Assembly: GCA_027625915.1 (NCBI GenBank)
Contig: JANTQA010000032.1
Location: 1,488,001-1,552,000, forward strand
Reading direction: 5' to 3'
From: Anaeramoeba flamelloides
Lineage: Eukaryota > Metamonada > Anaeramoebidae
DNA: 64,000 nt
In this document: positions 10,455-22,200 of the stretch, in pieces
How the letters are laid out: each line of letters opens with the position of its first letter
Numbering within the stretch: position 1 is the stretch's first letter
Translations under genes and position numbers: made by a program
Notes under the pieces: model-generated
Told to the model about the DNA's origin: nothing
What the model saw: only the letters and a program-made list of their open reading frames with translations
Database searches by the model: none

Positions 10455-12861
10455 TATCTTTAAATACCAACGTTCGAAGATAAAAATGAATTAAATAATC
10501 ATTATCGGTAAGGAGATTTTCAACATGTGTTTGTGCTACCTCTTTATTTTTTTTTCAAAATCACCTATCAAATTTGGGTAATTGATTTTTTAATTGTTTA
10601 TTTCTGTTTGGATAGGAAATCAAATGTTGAAAAATATTGTGTTTTATATCTTCTAAAATCTTTATCCAAAAAAATAATGTTTTTTAACAAGCTAAAAGTT
10701 TTAAAAATATACCCATTTAAAACGACTTGAATGCAATGACTACATGACATGATGTATTATATGATACTATGAATCCTTATGTTCTTCACAGATTTATTAT
10801 CAAATTCTGAAGATCCTATTATCTAACCCCAGAGTATAGATTATAGTCATTAATAATCAATTTTTTTTTTGAAAAAAATTGAATTTTTGATAAATGTTAG
10901 AAAAAAATCGAAATTTAGAAATAGCTGACTGAAATTTTAATAATTCCATTAGAAAACAACTTTAATTCAGAAAGGGGTCACAAATATGTATATTTTGTTA
11001 CTAAAAAAAATATGATTTATTTGTTTTTCCCATGAAAAAGACCAAAATGGTACAGTATTTTACTTTTAAAATTGTGATCTATTATTAAATGTGTTTTGTT
11101 AGATCTTTTTTAAAACCAATTTTCAGGTGGAAATTGTTTTATTACAATTGTACCTAAAATCGATTTTTGAAGAAAATAACTGTATGTTGTCTAACTGTAA
11201 TATCTTAGTTCTATTAGGTAAAATTTTCAATTTGCTTTTTTTATTCTTTTAAGGGTAAGATTAACTTATTTCATGTCTTCAAAATTTTAATAAAATACAT
11301 TTCTGATGGTTACGTTGGAGTAATTCAGAATAATGATTGCCACATTAAATTTTTGTTCATAATATGATCTAATTAGAAAAAAAATTCTCAATCCTACTGT
11401 ACAAATTTAAATAAAATCTTCCTATTTTATTACCATTTTTGTTAACAGAAAAAAAATCTCTTCCAATCAAACTCTAAAATAATAATTAAAACAAAAGAGT
11501 TTGATATTATTCAAAAGTAAATTACCTGAAACTATTAAATGCTATTAAAATCAATCTGCTCTAATTACAATTTTCTCTCCAAATCACAATAAGGAAGTGT
11601 ATACAAAGCTCGAAAAAGTATCTTTTCAAATTAGTTTTGGCAGATCTTTACCATTTTTGGGCTTTATCAGAAAAATAATTGGATATTCTAATTAACAAAT
11701 TTTATTATATTCATTTGCAAATAAAACTGTGAGAAATTTATGAAAAATAACCGAAAAAAAAACAAAGCAATAATAAGTTATGAAGGTTGGTTTGTTAATT
11801 GAATGTCTAAAGATTAGAATTATTTTTAAAAAAGGGTGATAAATTATTTACTGATAAACACACAAGAAACCGAACAAAAATTTGGTTCAATCTTCAAAGT
11901 TAAATATTTGAATTTGGAGGTGATATTTTTCCAACTTATTATCTAATTTTTAAAATGGGAAATTTGGCTTTCATTTTGGATTCTTAATTCATCCAATCTA
12001 AATCCATACAGATCACACTAAAGGACCAAACGCATAAATAGAAAAAACAAACTCTACTCTCTTTCTTTGGAAACTCTATTTGTAAAAGAAATGGAAAATA
12101 CTAAAAAGGAAGTGAAAATTTTTTCGTATTTCTTTATCAATCACACTCATTATGAGGCTTTTTAATGGTAAATCACAGAATTTACAGATAACTCTAAAAT
12201 CAAATGCCTCACTGTCTTCAAAGAATTATACTTTCTCATCAGAAAACACATACTTTCACTTTTTGGATTCGAAAAATAAAATTCGATCTCTTCAATTAAT
12301 TTTCTGTTAATTACTTTTTGGAATTCAAAAAGTCATGTAACCGTTGAGGAGACTGTACAAAACCCCAACTATTTTGTTGTCAGAGATTATCGGCATTTAT
12401 TTTTGTTTATTTGAAAACAAATAAAAACAATCTGTGAGAGTATTTAGAGTCAAAGCAAATTTACCCGAGAGAATTGCCAATGAACTATTCCTTAATTTGA
12501 GTATTAAAGAAATAGGATTATTATTTTTTAAAATAGATCGTTAGCTTCTGAGAGAAAGAAAAGTGTTTTTTAATGTTTGTAGCTGAAGACTGTTTGTTGG
12601 ATAATTTTACCTTTATATTTCTTTGGGAATAGTGGAATTTGCTTTTTTTGAAAAAACTTTTGGTGTCAATTACCGAGATGATGACAGTTGGTTCACAAAA
12701 TGACTAAAAAAACACAAAACTTGTCAATTTATTCTTAATTTGCCCCCTAACAAAAATCTAGAATTATTTTTATTTTTAATGTTCAACAAACCGAACTTTC
12801 CATAATCAACTTTCATTTTTTTTTTACAAAGATATAAAAACAATTTTGAAAAAGCTTTAAA

Positions 12862-14438
12862 ATGAATAAAAATATTGAAAGATTCGAAACATTTACTGAC
12901 TTACAAGGGATTACTCACAAATCTGCACTATACCCTAACAAATGGACACAGGTTACACTTGAAAAGAAGCAGAAGGTCTCCTTAACCAATCATGGCTCGC
13001 CAGTATATATCTTTAGGTTTAGCTTTGAAAAGGAAACATATCAATTGGGCTCATTTTCTGGCCAATACATTGCCATACAGGCTAAAATAAACAACAAAAT
13101 TATTAAACGATATTACTCCCCAATCTCAACACCATCTGATCATGGGTATGTCGAGATCTTAGTCAAGGTTAATTTGGAAAGAATTGGTATGTCAAATTAT
13201 TTACAAAAAATGAATATTGGTGATACAATTCAAATGATGGGGCCAATTGATGGGTTTGTTTATAAACCAGGAAACTTTAAGCAAATTGTTCTTCTTTCTG
13301 CAGGTTTGATTATTTCTAATTTTGAAAAAAAAAAGATCTTTACATTTTTACAATTTCATTTATTTTTTTTTTTTTTTTTTTTGTAAAAGTTAATGTTTGG
13401 ATCATTGTGAATAAGATAGCAGGAGAAAATATTGTAATTAAAGTTTCACAGAATTTAAATATTTTTTTTTAAAAAATGAAAAAAAATAGTTGAATTTTTC
13501 TTTGGGAGATAATTGATTTCGGAGATGAGTTTCAAGAGAAAATTTAGAAGAATAACATAAATATCTTGATATCAAGAGTTTCCCTTTTTATTTATAAAAC
13601 CCCCAATTTATCAACCTTTTGAATAAAAAATAAAATAAAAAAACTTAAAAATGAAAAACTCAAAATATTACTACTAATGTGTTATCAATCTAAATTCTCT
13701 TTAAATCGAGCCCCCTCCTCCATTGACAGTTTTAATACCCCCCCCTCGAAACTAATTAAAAATAAATTTGTTTGCTAATTCGTATTTTTACAAACAATAT
13801 ATTTTTAAAAAGATGTTATCTATGATGAAATAAGAAAAGGGATATCAACACATTGAAAGATTTTTATCCTTATTTAATATTTTTAAGAAATTACTAAAAA
13901 TAAAAAAATAAAAGTTTTCATTGAAAAAATTTCACATTTGGAGTATTCTTAATATTTTTAACCCTTTCAACTAATAATTATTAAAAAAAAAATTCCTTTA
14001 TCATTTTCATTTATTCTTTAATAATTAAACTTTTCTTTATTTAAATTATTTTCTATTATTTCAATAAAAATAGGTGTTGGGCTCTCACCAATGATCCAAT
14101 TAACCAGAAGTATCATGAAAAACCCAAATGATGAAACCCAAATAGTATTTCTTCATGGAAATATCTCAGAAAATGAACTTGTTCTTTTTGACGAAATCAA
14201 ATCTTATGAAAATAATCGCCCACAACAATTTAAATCCGTCTTTACTTTAGAAAAATCACATGAAAATTGGGACGGGGAAATAGGTTTTATCTCTAAAGAA
14301 ATCATTGCAAAAAATATCGACTTTGAATTAAACCCACAATTTGTAATGTGTGGGCCCAAAGGATTTACAAATGCAATGGTTAAAATACTCAAAATCCAAA
14401 TGAAATTCCCAAAAGAACAAGTATTTAGTTATTGGTAG
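12862..14438 (+). CDS. NADH-cytochrome b5 reductase-type flavoprotein, two exons
   Basis: A soluble FAD/NAD(P)H oxidoreductase of the ferredoxin-reductase superfamily, which would pass electrons from NAD(P)H through FAD to a one-electron carrier. Exons are 12862-13303 and 14074-14438; splicing at GTTTGA...AATAG joins ...LLSAG to VGLSPMIQL and gives 268 residues. The FAD domain comes first, with RYYSPIS near residue 85 (the R-x-Y-S/T flavin motif), IGMSNYL near 110 and GPIDGF near 129. The NAD domain follows, with the glycine loop SAGVGLSPM near 145 and CGPKGF near 242, and the family's aromatic end (QVFSYW). The length matches the reductase core. I see no N-terminal membrane anchor, heme or molybdenum domain, so the natural partner (cytochrome b5 or another) is unknown. 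Start: the only ATG before the conserved region. Confidence 0.88.
13304..14073 (+). other. Intron of the flavoprotein gene
   Basis: A 770-base GT-AG intron lying within the glycine-loop codons of the NAD domain. It begins GTTTGA and ends AATAG. Apart from a C-rich patch at about 13708-13746, unusual in this AT-rich DNA, I see no repeat or coding content. Confidence 0.85.
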
Positions 14439-14999
14439 AAATTCAATTTATGCATTTAGAATCAATATTAGATAATATTGTTACTTCTTTTATTCTTATT
14501 GTTATTCTGTTACTTATTTTTATATGTTTTTTTTTTTTTTTTTTTTTTTTGGTAAAGATGTTTATTTGATGATAAGAAAATGAAGTTTTTCAAACAAAAA
14601 ATGAATTCTTAATATTTGAATATAAGACAAATTGTAATTTTCTTTTTGTTTTTATTCTCATTCTTAGTTTTTTAAATATGAATTTCTTTTTTTCATTAAT
14701 TTTTTGTTCATTCTTTTTAAATATAATACTCAATTATTTATCTTTCTTTCAAATTTTAATTGAAACAACCAATAAAATTATAATAAATATATTTATGTGT
14801 ATACATATTTATCGATTTAAATTATTTCCATTTTTATTTATTTATTTATTTATTTATTTAGAAAAATGAGTAATTATTGAAATTTTTAACCAATAAAATA
14901 AAAGAGAAGAGAAATATTTCAAGGATCAATAAAAAATAAATTTTTTTAATTTTTTTTAACCTTAGGTTTGAATGATATTCATTTTATAGGAAAAAAAAA

Positions 15000-15032
<33 letters not shown>

Positions 15033-15038
<6 letters not shown>

Positions 15039-16526
15039 AGCACCCCGGATTTATCTAAATTTCATCAAGTTTTTTAAATTATATTTAAAATGATATTGAT
15101 CTACTAAGATATTAATTTTCTTATTTATCTTTAATCCTGATTTGAATTATAATAAAAAGTCAAAATAGTTCAAACATAAAGTAGTTAAGTTATTTAATTT
15201 TTTTTTGAAATTGAAAAAAAAAATAATAATTATTCATTTTTACATTTTTTTTAAATATTTTTATTTTTATTTTATTTTTTTAAATCAGTAATTTTATTAC
15301 TTTAATAGTAATTCAAAACTCAACACATTAATTTATTAATAATAACCACCAAACAATTTTGCTAATTTTATGATAAAAAAAATAAATAAAAAAATAAATT
15401 ACTTTGAAATTTAATTTTTTTTTCTAGAAAAAAATTCAATAAATATCCAATTAAGAGAAAAATGAAATTTATTTCTTTAGGCCAAAATTAAATTTTTAAT
15501 ATGATTAATTTTCTAAAACTTTTATTTAAGCAATAGATAATAATTGAAAATCAAAAAAAAAAAAAAAATTGTAAAATAATTTCAATTTATTAAATTGGAA
15601 TAAAACAAATATAAATTACTTTTTAATCGATAAAATATAAATACCTAAATATAAAATAAAATAAAAATATAACTCTTAAATATAATTCCAATATAATAAA
15701 ATAATCTCCGAAACCAAATTTTTTTATTGCATTTTGTTATTGGTAAAAATTTGAATAATATATTTACGATATTTGGATTTTTCCTTAATAAATTAATCCA
15801 GATCTTGTTAAATAAGTTCTGATATATGGTCTCTAATTCAACAATATTGTTTATTTTGTGTCTAGATTTTAAAAAGTCAAAAATTAAAAAATTGTAAAAA
15901 ATAAAAAAAAAATCAATTATTAATCTGACTCGAACTATTGGACAAATCATTTAAAATTGAAAAAAAATCTTATTGAAAAAATTGTAAAATTTTGCATTGA
16001 AAAAAAATTTGATTTTTTTTTCTAATTTAATTAATATTTTTTTTTATTTTTAAATTATTTAGAATCTAATATAGATATTGATATTGAATAGTAATCAATA
16101 GATAAAACAAATTTCCTATGTAATGTTATAATAACTTTTATAATCAATAAATTATTTAATCAAGCATTTTAGGCAATTTTGGGGTGCAAAGGGCCCCCAA
16201 AAAATTTCCAGTAAAATATGATGTATTTTAAATGTTAAAAATAAGAGGTTTTTGATGTCTAGACAAACTTTTCAAATAAAAAAAAAAATTTATTTTGGCA
16301 AAATTTGAAACAATAATAAAATCACAATAACTAAAAAAAAAATTCCCAATGTTGAAAAATTTTTTTCCAGTTATTTTTTTATTTTAAGTAACTATACAAT
16401 TTTTAATTATAAAATTTTCTTTCTAAGATAATTGTTTATTAATTCTATATCTTATTATCCTTTGATAACATTTCAAATTAAAATTTTTGTTTGTGATGTT
16501 TTTAGGTTATTTGGGGTGCTAAGGGA
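15033..16526. mobile_element. TA-flanked TIR DNA transposon, unassigned family
   Basis: The left end starts TCCCTTAGCACCCC and the right end is its complement (GGGGTGCTAAGGGA). Matching continues imperfectly for about 28 bases. TA lies on both outer sides, embedded in TA microsatellite. The element is 1494 bases. On its minus strand, 15645-15950 is open for 101 codons rich in Ile/Phe/Lys; I cannot assign it and no DDE triad is visible. An additional end-like word, GGGGTGCAAAGGG, lies inside at about 16180-16193. The TA target suggests a Tc1/mariner-type element, but the family is not proven. Confidence 0.7.
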
Positions 16527-16550
16527 TATATATATATATATATATATATA

Positions 16551-17582
16551 AACTCAATTCCAAAAAATGGGACACAAAAAAAAATTACATTAATAAAAAT
16601 ATACCCCAAAATACATGATATTTGAACATTAAAATAATAAAAGACCCGAAAATATTTAATTAATACTATTCATATATTTTATAGTAAATTTAAAATTCAA
16701 TTCGAAAAATAAAAAAGAAAAAATAAAAAAAAGTTTTCCCCTATTATTGGAACACGGTTACCAAAAAATCCATTTTTATTGAAAGAAAAATTAATAAAAA
16801 CTATTAATAGATTCAGCTTGTCTTTTGATAACTAAATCCATCCTTTTAAATATAGAGTTAACTAATTATCTTAGGTTTCCCAACTCAAAGTATTCCATAC
16901 ATTAGTAAAAATTTTAAAAATTCTTCTTCGTTTTTTGGTTACAATTTTTCAGTTTAGTATCCATAAATTCCCAATTGGATTTAAATCTTGTGAAATTGGG
17001 GATCAAGGGTCCAGAACATTACATCCCCGATTTAAGTAAGTTTGAGTTTTTTTTTTGAGGTATGTGGACAAGCTCCATCCTTTTGGAAAATCCATTTCAA
17101 CTCACTATATTCTGAATTAGCGAGTTGAATTTCCTTTGATTTTTTTGATAATATCATTAATAATACATTCAGTATTCACACTTCCATTAATAATAATAAG
17201 GTCTGTTTGTAGGCCATGTGTCCTAGCATACCAAATCATGATTTTTATTTCAAAAAAATTTTTTCTCGATAAAAAAAGAATCTTTTTTCTTTTTGAGAGA
17301 AAAAAAAAATTTTTTTTTGTGATCAGAATGAAAACTTTTAAATTTCATTTTAAAGTGATTTTGAGATTTTCGAAAAGTTTTGAAAAAAAAGAATACAAAA
17401 AAAATCAAAAAAATTATTGGAAATCAAAAATCAAAAAATAATGAAAAAAAATGATAAATAATTAACTTTAAAATTATTTAAATTGATTGTTAATATATAA
17501 TGTTTCTATTTAAGAGTCAAATATCACTTTTCTTGGAATTAAATTGTTTTTGAAGGTGTGTCCCAATTTTTCGAATTGAGTT
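16551..17582 (-). mobile_element. Decayed Tc1-like DNA transposon
   Basis: TIRs read AACTCAATTC-AAAAA-TGGGACAC at both ends, with TA outside, over 1032 bases. The minus strand shows pieces of a Tc1 transposase: MIWYARTHGLQTDLIIINGS (start near 17240, continuing VNTECIINDIIKKIKGN), then WIFQKDGACPHTSKK (17104 down), then SPISQDLNPIGNLWI (about 17005-16960), which correspond to the family's W-x-x-x-G...INGSVN, QQDGAPCHTS and SPDLNPIENLW blocks. The pieces lie in different frames with stop codons between them, and the N-terminal DNA-binding half is not recognisable. It cannot be active. Confidence 0.85.
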
Positions 17583-18124
17583 TATATATATATATAAGTA
17601 TTCTTTTACACTAAACTCTTTTTTTTTTTTTTTTTTTCCTATTTTTCCCCAGTCTGAATCTTCTTTATATCGGGAAGAAGAGTTATATAAAAAAAAAGCT
17701 CAAGTGGTAACTTGCTAATTCTCTGACACTCAAACACCAGCGTATGAGTAACTTGAAAATAAAAACAAAAAAGCAAAGCTTAAAAATGATCAAAGGTTTA
17801 TAATAAATCAGATCAAAAAGAAATTACAGATTTTTAAACAAATTAAACAATCAACCCCAAATGAACATTCTTGATTAGTAATCAAATCAACCAAAATTAT
17901 CATGGCTGTGATTTTTATAAGTTCTTAGTTAAAGTTAGTATTGTTTTTTTTTTTTTTTTTGATTTTTTACCAATTGCTTCTTATAACCCCTTTTCATATT
18001 TCAATTTTTTTTCTTTTTCTTTTTCCTTTTTTCTTTTCAATTTTTTTGCTATTTTTGCTTTTTAAACATAAAAAGACATTCGAGGTATATCTTTTCCTTG
18101 AAAAATAGTGGAATCTTTGATTTT

Positions 18125-18755
18125 ACGTTTAAATTACTATTGAGGAAATTTAAGTAAAAAGGATATTTAGAGTGTAATTTAAACTTCTTTAATAATAAAA
18201 AAAAAAAAAAAAAAATTCCAAAATTTTTAATACAGTTAATACAGCTAAAAAAATTATAATAATAGAATTTCCTTCAAATCAGAAATAATTTTGATTTTTT
18301 AAAAATATGAAAATCATTTTTTCAATTTTTGGTTTTTTGTTTTTATTAAATTTTTTGAATGAATAATACCCATTTCATTAGATGTGATAATTTTTTTCGA
18401 TCATATGATAATATGGTAATGTTGAGTTGTTCCAAATAGAAGAACTCAAATAAAATTAGTTGATGATATAAAACCGTTTGATCGATTAATATTCCTATCT
18501 AGAATTTAAACAAATTAGCCAATGCATTTTTTTTTAGTTTTAATCTCTCCAAAAATTTTAACACACCCTTGATTTATTTGTATTGATAATTATTTATTTT
18601 TTGTTTTGTGAGTATTGTAATTTATAAAAAAGTGTTAACATTTCAATTAGTGAATAGTTTTAATTTAGTATTTCTTCTTGAATTGATTAAATACGTTTTT
18701 TTCTTTTCACAAATCGAATTTTGGTGTGTTAAAAATTTCGAATTGGGGTTTACAG
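18125..18755 (+). repeat. Dispersed repeat R, copy B
   Basis: Second copy of the repeat found in the Noc2 intron (5575-6240), same orientation, with the same order of conserved blocks. It lies between the Tc1-like relic and the ankyrin gene's 3' end. No terminal repeats or coding frame were seen. Confidence 0.7.
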
Positions 18756-19217
18756 TAATCTTTTAATAAATAGAGAAGAGTGTCTGGTACCCTAGTTACT
18801 ATATCATAGCATACGAATTAAAAAATGGAAAATCAAAAAATGAAAAAATTGATTAAGAAAAAAAACAAAAAATAAAATCATTTATTCCTTGATTAAATTT
18901 TGAGCATTTGACGAAAAACAATTTTAAAAAAGGTGTTTTAAAAAATGAAAAGATGAAAAAAATAGCTTTATTTGTAATTGTTGATAATTATCAAAATATT
19001 TTTGAAAACATTTTATTAATATTTTTTTTTTATCATCGTTCTGCTTTCTTCTTTATTATTCAATCTTGCCACAGTGGAAAAAAAAAAAAAAAAGGGGAAA
19101 AGAAAGATAGCAATAAAAAACATAAATCGAAAATATAGGAATCTTTCGCGAATCCTTGTTTCTTCGGTTTCAATGTTATTAAGAAAAGAAAAGGTGCATG
19201 TTTCTTATTTCACGTAT

Positions 19218-22200
19218 TTAATCGTAATGATCGGGAAAATATTTTTTAATGTGAAATGGGGATAAAATGCTAGATAAAAGGGTCTGGCCTTTGTGATTTT
19301 TCACATTTAAATTGATATCATATCCCAAGCATAATTTTAAAATTTCAATGGAAATATTACAAATATTGAGATATTGGAAAGGCTTATTGCCTTGGTAATC
19401 TTTTTGATGCATGCTTACACCTCTTTTCAGACTATATTCTACTATATCGTAAGGAATTTTTGTCTTGCCTAAGCAATGGTGCAATATATTATCATAATCC
19501 AAAGACACTTGGAGTAAATTTGCACCTTTATCAACCAAATATTTAATAACATCAAAGGACAGGGTTGGGTGAAAGAGATAATACAGGAGTGGCGTATATT
19601 TGTTTTGCTTAAAGCCTTTAATCTTAGCCCCCCTTTCGACAAGATTACGAATAGTATGAAAATCTGTTTTCTCATTTTCAAAAATCAAATTTGTGCTTGT
19701 AGCACAGTATTCTGTGCTTTCTATATCAGGGTCTGCGCCATGATCAAGTAAAAAATTGATCAATGGTAAAGAAAAGTTAAACATGCACACCATCGCCAAT
19801 GCTGGTTGGCTATAGTGTTCATCGCCCACCTGGTAGTTTTTTATTTTATATCCATTTTCGATGAAAATCTTCAGTATGTCAATTGAACAATGCATATTCA
19901 TACAGTGCCCGTCGAAGGCAGTCCTATGCGCATAATTCATTTGATTTATATCAACTCCTTTCTCGATAAGAAGTTTGACAATTTCTGGGTTCAGTTTATT
20001 TGCAGAGCTAATTCGATGCAATATTGTTTCCTTGCGATCTTTCATGTCAGTTGGCTCTAAAGAAGCGCCATTTTCCATTAAGAGTTCGAAGATTTTAACC
20101 GGCTGAAATGAATTCCTGCATGCCATTATTATTGGTGATCGGGATGGGTTGGGTTCCACATTCACATCCGCCCCATTGTCTATTAATAATTTGACGGATT
20201 CATAGCAGATCGTGTACTTTTTGCAAAGATGGTAAAGGATCGGAATCTTATTATTGACCTTTAATCCGCTTGAAAATAATAATTCTAATAGCTTGTGTGT
20301 GGTATTCTTCACCTTACATAATGATAATAATAAATCATTTTCCAGCTGGATTTCATCAATTGAAAAATTAAGCTTTGGTACTTGTTGTAAAAAAAATTTA
20401 ATAATTTCCATTGGCGGATTTTCCAGATCAGTCAAACACAGATAATGTATTGGTGCACGTTCCCAAATATCAATGGCATTAAGATTAATTCCATTTTGGG
20501 CAAATAATTTTATTATTTCCAGATTGAGATCTTTCTTGCCGTTTTTGAAAATTAGATGTAAGCAATTTTGTTTTGATTTATTTAATAAATTTAAATTTAC
20601 TCCTTTGGCGACATATATCTTCATGATTTCAATATCCAAATCCCTTTCTTTTTCCTGGCAATAATACAAAAGCGGTGTCATCATTTCGCTATCATAAAGA
20701 TTTAAATTTAAATTACAATTAATTAATCGTTTAAAAACTTGATAATTCTCAAAATTTTTGTTATTAAACAGATAGTGCAATGGGGTTTTACCGGTTTTTT
20801 GTTCTTGTTGATTGATCATAATGTTCATCTCTCCAATTATGCCATTATTGTAAGTTTTGAATAATAGATCAATAATTTTGTCAATTAATAAATATTGCTC
20901 ATTGTTAAATAAATAATGCAAGCAATTAAAATTGGATTTATTTGACTGTGAAATATTTATTAATTTGTTTTTTATCAAATATTCAACTATTTCATAATTT
21001 ATAGCTTTTTGTTTACATAAATAAAGAAATGGAGAATTATTATTCTTATTCAAACCATTAATGTCTACACCTTCACTGATTAAATATTTTAAAGTTGATA
21101 GTGATTTTTTGCTTTTATTTTTACAAAATATATGCAACAAGTTTGTTTTTTGATCATTGATATTCTCGTTCTTTTTTTCATTCTCATCCTCATCCTCATC
21201 CTTATTATCGTTATCACCCTTGACCTCATCCTTTTTTTTTACATAGTTATTAACATTTTTACTCTTATTCCCATCCACATCCACATCCTCATCCTCATCC
21301 CAATCCTCATACACATTGTATATCTCATTTTTTAAATCGATGCCTCTTTCAGTGAATGATTTTAGCAATTGTATTGATGGAAATACCTGCTTATTTATTA
21401 AGAACCTAAAGGGTGTAGTTTCAGAAAAATTTTTATGGTTTATATCACAGCCATTTTTTAATAAAATTTGGATCGCCCTTTCATATTTGCTCTTTATGAA
21501 TAAATTCGTTTTATTGCTTAAATCGTTTTCGTCGCATTGCAATCCGTCTAATAAAATAAATAGCGCAGTGTTATACTCCCCTGATGATTGTATATCAAGG
21601 TCGATACCATTTTGGATTAATGTTTGTAAAATTGATAAATTACTATCATATCGGATATTTTTACAAAATAAATGTAAAACCGTTTCACCGTCTTTATTAA
21701 CTTCATTAATATTTATTTTATTTATTAATAATTCTAAAATCTTAATTGATGGGTTATTGATTTTAATATATTGATGAAGAGATGTTTCCTTATTAATTAT
21801 CCTGGTATCCCATTTTTTATTATTTTGAATATAAAATTCAATTAATTCAATTAATTTTTTTTTTTCTTCATCGTTTTGTTTTTGTTTTTGTTCTTGTTCT
21901 TGTTCTTGTTCTTGCTCTTCTTCTTTTTCTTCTTCTTCGTTTTCTTTTTCTTCTTTCTCAATTTCAATTACAATTTCAGTTCCAGTTTCAGTTTTAGTTT
22001 CTTTTCCTAATTTTGATAAATTACCATTAGATTCTGTGTTTTTTAATACACTTTTATCTTTTTCAGTTTCTTTTTTGTTATTATTATCTCGTTCCTTATT
22101 CTTTAATTGATTATATCTATCTATCAAAATATTTAATGGTGTAAAGGAATTTTTTTTTTGATTAATATTTAAATCAATGTTTTTATTTTTGACCAAATAT

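Larger units (their letters stand above)
8009..12861. other. Intergenic stretch with hairpin array and MITE
   Basis: About 4.8 kb between the Noc2 gene and the flavoenzyme gene. It contains the hairpin array at 8160-8720, a pair of direct repeats around 9471 and 9978, a short CATTTTTT microsatellite near 9550-9590, a TA microsatellite at about 10172-10198 and the palindromic MITE at 10259-10454. I see no convincing coding frame; those at 10148 and 10527 overlap the microsatellite or have no recognisable content. Confidence 0.65.
14439..19217. other. Intergenic stretch dominated by two DNA transposons
   Basis: Between the convergent ends of the flavoprotein and ankyrin genes. It contains a 30-base TA microsatellite (about 15001-15032), a TIR element (15033-16526), another short TA run (16527-16550), a Tc1-like relic (16551-17582), a final TA run, and a dispersed repeat (18125-18755). 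No host gene is supported. Confidence 0.65.

Noticed and set aside
15645-15950. Minus-strand 101-codon frame as a host gene
   Set aside because: It lies wholly inside a TIR element; no known domain. Kept only as possible element-coded remnant.
17136-17441. Plus-strand 101-codon frame as a gene
   Set aside because: It is the antisense of the Tc1-like transposase relic and is Phe/Lys-rich low complexity.
18824-18905. Possible fragment of family T1 near 60.75-60.83 kb
   Set aside because: The similarity is limited to A-rich words and AAAATCATTTATT.CTTGAT; too short to separate from chance.
21132-21774. Plus-strand frames opposite the ankyrin gene
   Set aside because: They are shadows of the coding strand; Asp/Glu codons on the minus strand read as Ile/Leu on the plus strand.
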